A stretch of 64,000 nucleotides of DNA from Bryoerythrophyllum caledonicum. Taxonomy: Eukaryota; Streptophyta; Bryopsida; Pottiales; Pottiaceae. The notes beneath the pieces are model-generated. The model was not told where the DNA came from. It saw nothing but the letters and a program-made list of their open reading frames with translations, and did not search any database. Location of the stretch: contig OZ020524.1 in NCBI GenBank assembly GCA_963971425.1, forward strand, positions 3,753,773-3,817,772, given 5' to 3'. The translations under genes and the position numbers were made by a program. Positions 32,813 through 44,458 of this stretch are shown here, one piece after another. Within the stretch, counting starts at the first letter, position 1; each line of letters begins with the position of its first letter.

Positions 32813-35800
32813 TTGGACAAGCGTAAAAGGAATGATGAGGGCACGAGCCTGGGCGAGGGTGCAATTCCAGACGACGGGTGAGACTTACTTGCAAACTCTA
32901 AGTGGAAGTTGAAAACAGTATCCTGAGATATTGGAAATCTAGGCAGTGACACAGTTGTAGCGGCTTCTGAAGTGGATTGGGTTCTTGCAGAATTGGGATA
33001 CCGCATATAAATTCACGATGAGTGCTGGAGTTTTGGATGTTTTGCGGGTAGAGAGAAATGGTTGGATTAAAGAACTGTTATGTCCATGTGTCCAGTAGTT
33101 TTGACGTAGTTTCATGAGAAGCTTATCGAGAGCAAGTGAGTCACACGTGTTGAAACACTTTTGTATGTTGCAGATCATGTTGTCCTCCTTTGCTTCCGAA
33201 GCACAAGATCTTTCTTAGTCACAGCGGGAAGCAAAAGTGGTTTGTGGAGAAGTTGTGTGAGGATTTGGAGGCTCGGCATCGGTTTCCATTCTTCGACAAG
33301 CGTCCATCAAGCTTGCCGAAGGGTGAGAGATTTCCGAAGTTGATACTGGAAGCTGCTGAACGATGTGAGATGGCGGTGGTGGTTGTGTCGGAGGAGTTCC
33401 TGACATCGAAGTGGCCCATGATAGAGTTGAGTACGTTCGTGCGAGCTTTGTCAGGATCCAATCCGGGATTGAAGATTCTTCCTTTGTTCTTTGGGATGTC
33501 GATAAGTGACCTTGGGAGCGAAACAAAGCAGGGTGCATGGTTGAAGTTGTGGAACGAGTGGGAGAGGAATGATCCGCGGATCACAGCAGCGGAGTTTGAG
33601 AAGGCATTGAAGGTGATGCGGTCATTCAATGGTACTGTGTTCAATGGAGATATGAACAGTGTTTGGAGCTACGAGAGGGATGTTGTGAAAAGCATTTGTA
33701 GTGTGGTTGGACCGGATGTAAAGTGGGAGGATTCCCATGTTCAAGGGCGGTCAAGTATATGTGAGGTATGTTGAAGCCCTTGTGTCACACGCTTGGTCTC
33801 TTGCTTGTGAGTAATGATTTTGGATAATGTTTTTGTGATTGTGTTTTGAATACTGGATAAGCTTACATGATATGACCTAGGATCATGGTGGATGTGGTAT
33901 GATGTAGGCAACTCGAGAGAAGATGAAGGTGATCAAGCCTGCAAAGAATGGAGTATGTGTGTTTGGGTACTATGGCGTGGGTGGCATTGGGAAGACGACA
34001 ATGTGCAAGACATTGTGTAATGAGTTGTCAGAGTTTGTGGGCAAGGTTTGTCACGTTGAACTTGGAGGCACTCAAAGTGTTGAGCAAATGTTGAAAGAAG
34101 TGGTTCAGAAATTGACAAACACAAGTGAAGAGGTGTTGGAGAGGTTAGACGAGGGCGAGGTAAGGACATTTTATTCGTATTGAGCTATATGTGTGAGTTA
34201 TGGTGTTGTTTGGATGAGGGATTGCATGGGCATGAGTATGACATGTGCACATGTGTTTGTATTCATTACAAGAGTATTGAAGATGAACGTTGGAAGTAGT
34301 TGTGGGTGATTGACATGCCTTTATACTTAACAAGCACTGGTTATGGAAGAGGAACCGGAAGTGGTGCCAACATTTGCCACCCTTTTGTAAAGGATGAGTG
34401 TCTACAAGCAGTGAGGACAATGTGCAGGCAAAATGAAGATGGGGTTTGGTGTTATCAAGCTATGCATAGATCAGATGGAAGAGGTTGTAACTTGATATGT
34501 CATACACTTTCTTGTTTTGTATATTGTACTGTACTTGTTCATGGACTTGTTATCTACCACATTGTACACTCCTTGAACAATAGAGTGTATGTATGATTAA
34601 ATGGTGATGACACCATGCGATGATGATGATCATGTTTTTGATGCATGTGCAGTACCGCAGCATCTTGAAGAATCGTAGTTCTTGGAGGGAGAGGACGTTT
34701 TTGGCAATTGATAATGTGTGGGACGACAACAAGTCAATGGTACAGGCGAAAATGTTTATGCAAGACCTAGCTTTCCATGAAGGCAGTGTGCTGATGGTGA
34801 CGAGTCGCTGTCGACGCACGCTGACGCGTGTTGGTGTAGAGGAGTCTCGTTGTTTTGGGGTGCCGGAACTTGGGGAAGAGGATGCCAGGAAGTTGTTTCT
34901 TTATCATGTTGCAGGAGAGAAACAATTTGACAATGAGGAGGACAATGTGGTGATTGACAAATGCATTGCACGTTGTCAATTTAAGAAGGGTGGGACATAT
35001 GGTTTTCATTATCTTCCGTTAGCCTTGAAGATGTTGGGTATCCATCTGGGGTTCGTGGGAAGTAGTCCAATGGAATGGTTGAAGGGCTTACCCGAAGTGA
35101 GAGATTTCAATCTGTTTGAGGGGGATAATCCGGTGTTTAGCATCATCAGGCTGAACTATGATCGGTTACCTGCACAATTTCAAGCATTGTTCATGGATGT
35201 AGTTGTGTTCCACAGAAAAGGTCTTTGGGATGGAAATTCAAAATCGAAAGGTTACTTTGGTCATTTGAGTGTTATCCATGAGCAAAAGTTGCATGAAACT
35301 CAAAGCCAGGTATGATCATCACAATATACAAGTGAATGTTTGGAGTGGGTTTGTGCATGTTGAAAGGATTGTAGTTTGGTGAGTAAGGATATGTACTACG
35401 GTATGGTTCATTGTGCCTTAATGTAGTGATATTTTCAACAATGGTATGTTGGGTGAGGCATGTGTTGAAGTGGAGTGTTTTGATAGGTGTGTGGGGTTTG
35501 TGAGAATGCAGTTACAACAATTGAAGGAAAAGGGTTTGTTGGAGGATGTGGACATGGAGTCGGAATCAGTGAGCATGCACGATCTGTACAAGGAGTTTGC
35601 AATGATGGAAGCAAAAGGGAAGTTCAACAGTTCTGCGGGTTTGAACAACCGAAAGTGGGTGTACTATGAGGGATTGTATCCATTAGATTTGGAGAGGACC
35701 CCATTTGGTGAATGTTGGGAGAACTTGATTCGGGTGCATGTCAAGGTGCAGGATGAAGATTCCGGTTCGGACTTGGATCCTGATTTGGATGGTTGTAAAG

Positions 35801-36966
35801 AAGGTCCAGTTGTTTACAACCTACAAAGAATCCAGTGGAGGTTTTTTGCAAACGTGGTATTTTTGAGTCTCAGTGTTGAGATCGAAGTATCGGGGGTTTT
35901 GAACTTGGAGGGGCTTCGGTGTTTAAGAAGTATAAAGTTATTTGGTTTTCGAGGAATTGACGGAGTTGGCGGTCTTAAAGACCTCATCAACCTGAAGTTT
36001 TTTGAGTGGTATGGTTATTTTAATGCTAAGTTGAGTGGATCGCCATCTTTGGGACAGTTACCGGAATCCTTGAGAATCCTGAGATTGTTGCATCTTGGTG
36101 TACGTTTAAGGAGTGACATGTTTGATCGTTGTACAAACTTGTCCGATCTCTTCCTTGATCAATTAGGAGCAAGTGGTTGCATTGATTTGGGGCAATGCGC
36201 ACATCTACGAAAGGTTACTGTCAGGGGTATTGGAGGGTTGCACACATTGTTAATCCCTTCCACAAGGTTACAACCTTGCCTACAGTCAATTGTGACGAAT
36301 GGCTGCAAGGACTTGAATTGCATTTTGGGATTAGGTGACCTGGTCCGATTGGAATCTTTGGGAAAATGCCATAATCCTTTGTTGGAGAATGTTCCTGATC
36401 TGGAGAAATGTATGAGTTTGCAAATATTGCGATTATGGGGTATCTCCCTCAAGAACCGTGAAGATGGAGTAAGGAAGTGCCAAATTGTGGAGTTACGTGG
36501 TCTTGGTAGTCTTGAACAACTTCGTAAAATTGATTTTGTGGACTTGGATGCAAGAAAGCTTCCCAATCTCAAGGCATTGAAGCACTTGGATGTTTTGATT
36601 CTAAGGAGCTGCAAGAAGTTGACTCTTTTGGATGGAGTGGAAGGTCTAATTGCTTTGCGACGTCTTGATCTTTTTGGGTGTCAGATGCTGTTGCGGCTGC
36701 CAAACTTGAGTAACTCGACAAAGCTGGAGACCCTTGATTTAACAGGGAGCGGAATTGAGTTGCACAAGGAAGACATTGTCATGCTTGCTGCGCTACGTGG
36801 GCTGCGGGAGGTGGAAATTGGATATTCTTTTAAATCTGGGATTAGGTGTATCAAGTTGGACCCGGTGAGGCGGAAGGTGTTGCTTCATAACTCGTATGAC
36901 TCTAGGGTGGTGGACGAGAGAGAACTTGAAACGCTTCCAATCCAACTTTATGATTATGAGTTCTAA
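32813..36966 (+). CDS. TIR-NBS-LRR immune receptor
   Basis: Exons: 32,813-32,877 (LDKRKRNDEGTSLGEG), 33,174-33,765 (TIR), 33,908-34,159 (P-loop), 34,653-35,309 (rest of NBS) and about 35,427-36,966 (linker and LRR). The TIR domain begins KIFLSHSGKQKWFVEKL and has VVVVSEEFLTSKWPMIEL. The NBS has GYYGVGGIGKTTMCK (P-loop), TFLAIDNVWDD (kinase 2), GSVLMVTSR (RNBS-B) and HYLPLALKMLG (GLPL). SMHDLYKEFA resembles the MHD region. The LRR part has ten or more leucine-rich repeats and ends at TAA 36,964. The first four exons join in phase. The last junction is not in phase at the splice sites I can see (CAG/GTATGA to ATGTAG/TGATAT), so a site, an exon or a small defect is missing there. The true 5' end is not located. 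Such receptors sense pathogen effectors and trigger defence. It fills the spacer of the giant inverted repeat. Confidence 0.85.
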
Positions 36967-37331
36967 TCCCCCAAATGTGATAGTTGATCATTAGTTTCGT
37001 TGTTGGAACCCATGTTTGATTCTCTTCATCATTATTTTGCAGAATGTATTACATTAATAGATTCAATTGTCCATAGCTAGCGTGGCCTAAAAGGGTTTAA
37101 GCCATCCTTTTTGATATTTCAATCTAATTTTCAAGTTCATGATTTTTAATCAAAATCATATGGAGGAAGCTAAAAATCAACACATCAGAAGGTGAGAAAG
37201 ATTAAACATGACTTCTCAATGTGACATTGGGTTTTGACAGATTGCGTGACAATGTTGAATTTATGATGTAGATGTAGTATAAGAAATTGATGTTTGTAGG
37301 AAAGGGAGAAGTATGCTTACGATGTTTGCAT
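36967..37331. other. Receptor 3' flank up to the right-arm border
   Basis: I see nothing beyond the probable 3' untranslated region. No gene is recognised. Confidence 0.5.
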
Positions 37332-37665
37332 CGGAATCAACGATAAAAACCACTTCTGGATCAGCATACACAAGAACCAAGCCTACTCCCAGGCTGAGCA
37401 AACACAAATCCCACAAGGAACATCCCCATCTTCCAAGCCCTCGCTCACCACATTGCAAAGCCCCTGCCATGCATCGGACACGAATACTACCCTCCAACAC
37501 ACCACCCGCGACCATCGCACTCCAAGAAATGCAGCAGTTATCGCAACAGGATATAAACAAGCCCGAACCAGCCATTGGCTTATCAAACCCTAACTTCAAC
37601 CAAACCTTCTACACTCCTGTCAAACCACAGGTTCTACTCCATACCCACTCATCTTCCACAACGTA
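37321..37665 (-). other. Right-arm copy of an unrecognised reading frame
   Basis: On the minus strand one open frame runs LGFDKPMAGSGLFISCC through GGVLEGSIRVRCMAG to GLVLVYADPEVVFIVDSDAN and stops at a GTAAGC donor (37,320-37,315). It is uninterrupted here, whereas the left-arm copy is shifted by two nucleotides near 31,702. The donor suggests a real exon whose gene was cut by the inverted-repeat breakpoint nearby. The family is unknown to me. Confidence 0.4.
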
Positions 37666-38157
37666 AACACTCGAATTCCTACCACCACATGTCGTAGAAA
37701 ACAAGAGCACATCTCCGGCCGTGGAAACAAAACCATAGAGTACCTCGAGGTGCATGCTCATCCCATCAGCCAGCCTGCAATCCGAAAACTTCCAGGTCCA
37801 CGTCGCCTTCGCAGCGCCTGGACCGACACCATCGGACTCCTCAGCACCAGGACCGCCTCCAACTCACGAGCGACTCATCTCAGCGACTGAGCGAGAATGA
37901 TGGCCCGCTCTTCGTGACTCCAACAAAACTCCGACATACTAGACACAGGAAAAGTGTCTAACTTGGAGGAGAGAGACCCAGTCAACACTTTACCGACTGT
38001 TGGAGAATTGGATGAATGACGATGAACGTTAGTGCGACGACATCCACAGAGGGTGGTTTTCGCGGCCACTCTTCTTTCCAGTACTCAGATTGCTGCTTTC
38101 CATTTCCTCTCGAAACAGATTCTATACTCGTCTTTCTGCGCCCGCGTAGCTCTGTTA

Positions 38158-38621
38158 GAGCACCTCCACCGGGGACGCACCAGCCCGGTGGAGACTGCTC
38201 TGGGGTTTTGGCCCTGAATCCTACCTCGCGGTCGGGCTGCAGCGCCAGCCGGGAGCAAGGTTATCCGGCCTGGAAACCTGTCCCTCGTAATAAAAGCCTT
38301 GCTGGGTCCTGCTGTGGAAAGTCCAAGGGGAAGTAAAGCCAAGCGAGGTACATGCTAAAACACGTAAGTGAATGGATTGTCAGTGGCAGCCACTCCCACA
38401 GCCATTGCTGCTCCACCACGTACTAGAACCAAATTGGTGGCCCAACCCGGTGAAATTTTCAGTCGCCTGCCATATTCTCTCTTTTTCCAGGCTTGCTCCC
38501 AACTCCCTCCATCCCACCTGACTGGTTTGGCGGCCTTGACCAGCGCGGTGGGGGAGCACCTTCCCCGGACCCACCAAACCTGACAGGTCTGCCGGGATGG
38601 GGGCTTGTGGTGGAGGTGCTC
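38158..38621. mobile_element. 464-bp MITE with TTA target duplication
   Basis: The ends are inverted repeats starting GAGCACCTCCACC. TTA flanks both sides (38,155-38,157 and 38,622-38,624). The left arm near 30,937 lacks it, and alignable sequence continues across the empty site. A 3-bp TTA duplication suits Harbinger-type (Tourist-like) elements. The content is GC-richer than the surroundings and shows no coding. Confidence 0.85.
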
Positions 38622-38624
38622 TTA

Positions 38625-40433
38625 GGCTCATTGGATAGTGCTTTTCTCACCGTGTTCAGCTTCTGCTCCATGTCGTGTCTGGTCTTCGAGGCAGCATTAA
38701 ACTTTGTACTCAGCTCGTCGACGATTTGAGAGAACATACTCGGTCAAGTCAACAAGGAGCAGTCATTTATTGTCACGTATTTGCAGGGGATATTTCAACG
38801 ACGACATAGCATATCCTCAGACTAAAAAGTAGTTTTGCTTCAAGCTCATTGCTACTTCGCTACACTTGTGCGACTCGTTCTGGAAGTGACTTTTCCTCCG
38901 CCTTCAAGGAATCTCACTTTGCGATTAGGTCTCAATGTTGGTTCTGTAAGGCACTTGGGATGTATAAGTTCTGTAATCAGGAGAAAAGTTTACAGGACGT
39001 GCTGCCTTTATATCTCAGGAGCTCAGGGAGCGTAATTGACCAACAAGTCGAAGGATCTGGGCGCGCAGTGAGAAGATGGAGGTCACAATTAGCTGTGAAA
39101 TTGCTGAAGTAAAGAGATTTTCATGGTATAGAAAATCACTCACACTGCTTCCGCTGTATAGCCAGAGTACAATAGTGCCCACCCGGACATGGCCGTATTT
39201 GTACTACAAAATGTAACCACTGCTGCAAAATTTACGAAGTTGTTTATCTCTCTTCTACAAAATGACTTTCCAATTTCGATTGGTGCCGATCGAGTAACTT
39301 TTCCCTCGGAACCAATGGTCCCAGGATTGACTTCTGGAACGAAACGTCCCAACCTGGAGCTCTAGAATACACTGAAGGTAAACTTTTGCAACATCTCGAA
39401 ATAGTTTCCTATCTTCTGATAACCGAAAACGAAGCGTTTCAATAATCCTGATGAAGAACAGCGTTTAGATTCAAACAGTTATATTCGTTTTCTTCAAATC
39501 CGTCTCTCTGACGTACTGTGGGATGTCAAAGGAGACAAAACCCCATCTCATCTGATTGCGTTTCTGATAACTACTTGCGGCCTATTCAACGCGTGATGGA
39601 TCACCGGCTTCACAGGACAGTCACCGGAAAGCACAAGAAGCTGATCTTGGTGTCATGTAGCATTCAGTGAGGCACTCCCAACTCCGACCTGGAAGGTGAC
39701 CTTGCGAACCATGTGTGAACGTAACTCGAACAGTTCACAGCCTTTCGATAACTGGAAATGAAGCGTTTTCTGTAGTCCCGGTCGTTAAACGAAAAAGCAG
39801 CGGTGTTCGGATTACTACAGTCCTCATTGTCATCTTCGCATTCATACCAGTAGTCACGTTCAGTGGAAGGTCACTTGGTGGGAATGAGACAAAACTTTAA
39901 ACTTCCGTGATTGTGTTTCAGGTACCAGACAAACTGCCTCAGATCCATGTTCATCACAGGGTTGGCGGGACGCCGCGACAGGATCTGGGCAAGGATAGAT
40001 GAAGCGCATTGTCGTGGGTAGCCCATGCACTCTCCTTCAATTGAGGCTTCCGAGTTGATGCATATAATTACTCGTTGCAACCGTGATCAGGTGTCGGTGA
40101 TCAGAAGTCCATGTCGGTGACAGTCTCATCTGATGCTGGACCTGAGAGGCACTGAAGTTGATTAGGAATTATATGTATGGATGGTATCAGTTGTAGCTGT
40201 GATCAGGTGCGGGCACAGGCGAGTCCGGAGTGCTATATCTCTTGGTAGCCCATGTCGGTGATAATCTCATTCAACATCAGGCCTGATGGCTGCGTAGTAC
40301 CAGTTGTAAGTGATGAACGCTGCATTGATGTTCTGACCGGTCATGTTTTGTGCACTGGATCTGCACCCTCTGTAATTGTTTGCTGTAGGAAGTGTGTTCG
40401 ATTGGCGTAGTTATTCTATGTCCATGGTTTCAG
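38625..40433. other. Right-arm segment upstream of the centrin copy
   Basis: It is paired with 22,070-24,268. No known gene is recognised. On the minus strand, 38,737-38,640 reads IVDELSTKFNAASKTRHDM, a coiled-coil-like frame partly lost from the other arm. On the plus strand, 39,715-39,900 encodes 61 residues with a basic KRKSSG segment followed by a hydrophobic stretch (VLIVIFAFIPVVTF), like a type II membrane anchor. The deletion that removed centrin exon 1 lies near 40,311-40,320. Confidence 0.45.
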
Positions 40434-43263
40434 TTGGCAATGAGAGCGCTGCAGTTCGACGTGAAGAAGGCGGAGGTGAAGATGCTGCTCGACAAGTTCG
40501 CGAAAGAGTGCGAGGACGAAGTAAATTATGAGGAGTTCATGGAAATCAGTTACGACTAAACTTGTGAAAGTGCTAGTGATCATGTGAACATTCGTCGCTT
40601 GCATATGCATTTACAATCATGAAACACAGTTGGAGTTGCTACGTTATCTCTCATGTAACTTAGTTCTTCATTTTCCTCCATAAAATTTTACGTTCATGAA
40701 TCATGTCCATTGCTCCATAAATCGCCATATTGGTTATATTGGCCACTAAAAAGAGTATGATTTGTACCTTCCAATGATGCACCAAATTAGCCAACTCTAG
40801 TTAGTAAATGGATATAGCACTAATTAAACCAAATATGGCAATGTGAGCTAAGGTAAACCCCCTAAACCCTACAAGTTAAGGAATGAGCATATACGGGGAG
40901 AGGAGATAATTATACTATTGTTTTTCACTAATAGCCAATGGAATTTCAAATCCAACCCAACTAATTTCATATTTTTCCAAGGAAAATTGAATTAGTTATG
41001 AATTTTCAAACTGTGCAGTCATGTTTAGTGGTTGGCCAGCAGTAGGTACCCCATACCTAACGACCAATAGTAAGGGTCTTAACTAAGAGCATACCTCCAT
41101 TTAGAGCTGAGTTGGTGGTAATTGGATGGAAGAGGGTTGGATATACCCCAATTTTATAGGCGTTGGCTATGGATTTTTGTTGGTTATCGGCGGGCTTACC
41201 TTATAGATTCAATGATACTTGATGCGTTAACTGAAACAAAGCAGTAACCATAGAAAGATTATCTGCTCTAGTGAAGTTTAAAGTTGTGATATTCTTCATT
41301 TGTGACTTTTGATTGATCGTCTAATAACGTGATTATAAGAGATAATCTGCCTTGACAAGATTACGAGAATTTATTTGCACATTATCTACTCCTATTTTGC
41401 AAATGACCTACTAGTTATGCTTGCGTAGTACCTACTTATGTATGCACATTACCTAGTGGGCATGGACTTAGTGGTGGAATGACCGGACACTTTATTCATG
41501 CCAGCCCCCTTCGGAGACCGGCGTTCTTTTTCTTCTTCTTCTTGCACATTACCTATGCCTTTCACATCTATGAGGTGCAAATTTTTATGTTTCGTCATAA
41601 ATTGCTCATGGATGTGATGTCAGTGGTTCTCAAATACAAAGAGAAAGACCCTATTGACGATGTGATAAAGGCATTCGGATACTTTGACAAGGATGGCACT
41701 GGGAAAGTCTCTGTAAGTCAAGCATTTCTTTTGCATCCATAATAGTAATTAGCACATGTTGCCATTTCATCAACATGGGTTATTGCATTCTCTCAAACCC
41801 ACTTTGACCTTGTCTTTCTGATGATATTGATTAACTTATTACTCCTTCATTTTAAAAATACATTCTATTTTAGTGTATTTTTAGAACGTAAACTACTATC
41901 AATTTTAGATAATCGAATGAAAAAGGTTCTCAAATATTTGTTTGTCCATTGAAATGGGTTAGTTGTCATCCTGGTGACTCCAAGCGTCCATTATAGCATG
42001 ACTTGCTCCTTGCCTTTTATAGCTAAAGAACTTGCGTAAAATCTCAAAAGAGCTTAATGAGAATATCACGGATGAAGAACTCATCACCATGATTGAGAAT
42101 TGTAAGCTTCTGAATTCTGCAATAATTTATTGAAGTCGTTTGCAAAGTCACCCAAACTTGCATTTAGATACTCGTCTTTTGATATAAAATATTAGTGTCT
42201 TTTACTCTTAATTGCAACTCTAATTAAGTGTGGAAGAGTTTGGTGGTTTCTAATGTTAAGTCCTTATTAAGTATGGAAGAGATAATTGGTGATTTTGAGA
42301 AATCATTTTAGCGGTCTTTGAGAGTGAAAAAGGAGAGGTCTTGTTGTACGATGAATCTTAGCTGCATTTTTGCTCTTGAACTAAATATAAAGATTTAGAG
42401 TTGTTTAAGGTCAACTTTACTGATTGGAAATGAGAAGAGGGTCAAAATTATAGGAAATTTTACCTCACTTTATATAATGTTCTATTAAAGTGTGCAAGTT
42501 GCTAAGTCTTCGTAGAGTATATGATCCACAACCTATATTGACCTATGTTCGCTTTGTTCACAAACAATATGTTCTTGTTGTATTTTTGCAATTGACAAGG
42601 ATGCCGATGGAGAAAGTAAGCTTCTCAACATAACCACTTCTTTTCCTTTCATTATATCAAAGTTTGGAACTAGTTTGTAAGAAAATAATTGAAATTTGTA
42701 TATGAGTAGATTGTATTATCAAAGAGAGTATCATCTAATTTGCATGTTGTGCTCAGGAAGTTTTGTGAGACATGACTGATTACTTGTTAAAAGAAACTAG
42801 AATATGCCATCACTCAAAAATTCAATAAGCTTACTCCCTTTTTTATCATTTTAATCTCTATTTTATTATTCTAAATAATCAATGGATTAATTCAAGAATT
42901 TGGTGGTGTTTCAATAAGAATCCTTCAACTCAATCAAAGTTGGTCTCTAAACTCAAGTAAAAGTAGCACTTAGATTGAAGAAAAACTTACATGACATACC
43001 ATGATTATTGATTGTTTTTCTCTCTTTATATTGATCTTAGATGAATTGAGAACTGTTAAGAGCATATTTCAACCATTCAAAATGGGAATAAAAAAAGGGA
43101 GGAGAGTATCTTATTATAACTTTGAGTGACTTTACAAATAACTCTAATATACTAAAGAAAATTCCTATTTCACATGTTCTGTTGTTGCTCAATGTGTTCA
43201 GTAAGCATGGCAGAGTTTTTTGAAATTATGAAGAACAAGGATAAAGAGGAACAAATTTCTTGA
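40434..43263 (+). pseudogene. Centrin-like gene, right copy, lacking exon 1
   Basis: Exons 2-6 are present: 40,434-40,548, 41,624-41,712 (ending GTAAGT), 42,023-42,101, 42,592-42,615 and 43,202-43,263. They read LAMRALQFDVKKAEV, then FDKDGTGKVS (third EF-hand), ISKELNENITDEELITMIEN, DKDADGE (fourth EF-hand) and MAEFFEIMKNKDKEEQIS followed by TGA. The exon with the start codon and first EF-hand, present in the left copy at 22,386-22,529, is absent. Exon 5 is preceded by GCAA instead of GCAG, as in the other copy. Exon 6 ends about 12 residues earlier than in the left copy because of a small length change. Centrin binds calcium at basal bodies and spindle poles. This copy cannot encode a full protein unless another first exon is used. 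Confidence 0.85.
40851..41201. mobile_element. 351-bp MITE with TA target duplication
   Basis: The ends are AGGTAAACCCC at left and, in reverse complement, AGGTAAGCCCG at right. TA lies outside both ends (40,849-40,850 and 41,202-41,203). The left arm keeps the unfilled site near 21,330. The TA duplication suits Tc1/mariner-type MITEs. No coding is visible. Confidence 0.8.
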
Positions 43264-44237
43264 AGAAAGTGACTACAGTCATCCCTCATATAAGTTATTG
43301 CTAAGAATGGCGCTAGTGGATGGGGGTGGTAAAAACTAAGTTGGGGTTGAAACTCGGCAGAGGTTACACGTCAATAGAGGATATAACTTAGTAGAGGTTA
43401 TAAATTAACAAAAGATCAATAAGTTAGTAGCGTCCATAACTTAGCTTATTATAACTTGTGCAAGAGATGAGTAAAGAGACCATTTTACTAGGTGCCATTA
43501 GAGTTATTTATAAAGGAAACCGGTCTTTTGTCCTCCTTTTTTCATGGAAATGAAAATCTAACTTGTATTTGAGTGTAGCCGCAAAGTAATCTTGTGAAAT
43601 ATATTCAAGATTTGAGGGTTTTATGGAGGTGTCAGTTACCACAAATGGCACAAATCTCCCAAAAACAAACAAGAACAATGTTGAACAGTGTTGATTGATT
43701 GGACCAGTGTGGTATGCATATTCAACAAAGTCGTTGACATGGCTGATTAAACAAGTGTGGTGCATACAAATGCAGAATGTCGCTGGCATGGCTGACTTGA
43801 ATAGTGTGTACCATGTGACAACACTCCGCGCTCAATAAAAGCCAAGCTCAAAGTGGAGTTTGGGAATTTTGGGGCTTAAAAACTAATCTGTCATGTATTA
43901 TATTCGAGGTCTATAGTAAAATCTTGCCAGTGGACTCGGCGACCCTGGCTTTTCCATTTCATAGGTCAGAAACTGAGGATTTGGGATATTTAACGGATGA
44001 CTCAATTGTGTCAAGAGATTATTAGACACTAGGAGAGTATTTACAGTTGATTAAATCTATTAAAGACGGTTGACTTTGACTAGAATTTTCATGTTTTGTC
44101 TGCTCAATTGACATGAATTTCTTTAATATGTACCTATCACGTATTTCTTTTTCCTACCCATGTATGTTATTGCAAATGCTATGCAGATCAACGGAGGGAT
44201 TGTTTCGAAAATAACCCTTTAGTGACCATGCAATCAC

Positions 44238-44458
44238 TACACTAAATTTTATGTATAGTGTCATGCACAGTAAATGACTTGTGAATGCTATAAGTCTTTA
44301 TTTCTAATGAAGATTTTTACTAAGAGCACATAAACTTGTTTTATTCAAAGAGGGGGATTATTGTAGACACAGTTGGTAAAAATATTCATCAAAAGTAAAA
44401 CTTTATAGCATTTACAAGTCGCTTACTGTACCTGACACTAATCATAAAATTTAGTGTA
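44238..44458. mobile_element. Palindromic MITE with TACACTAAATTTT ends
   Basis: Two halves of roughly 95 bp are inverted copies of each other; each starts TACACTAAATTTTATG and contains GTAAATGACTTGT-like words and a GCTATAA segment. The partner in the left arm is cut by the window edge. The termini share TACACTAAA with the AT-rich elements. Confidence 0.75.

Larger units (their letters stand above)
37332..44342 (-). repeat. Right arm of the giant inverted repeat
   Basis: This is the reverse-complement partner of the left arm and the more compact copy. It differs by two short insertions (38,158-38,621 and 40,851-41,201), an insertion of about 95 bp near 41,455-41,548, and a deletion of about 570 bp near 40,311-40,320 that removed the first centrin exon. 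Where the left arm holds the 18.7-kb element, this arm has one uninterrupted TTAA at 42,054-42,057. Similarity may continue past 44,342, but the partner sequence lies outside the window. Confidence 0.9.

Noticed and set aside
33215-33644. Minus-strand frames across the TIR exon
   Set aside because: The plus strand has a clear TIR domain with in-phase splice sites, so these are shadows.
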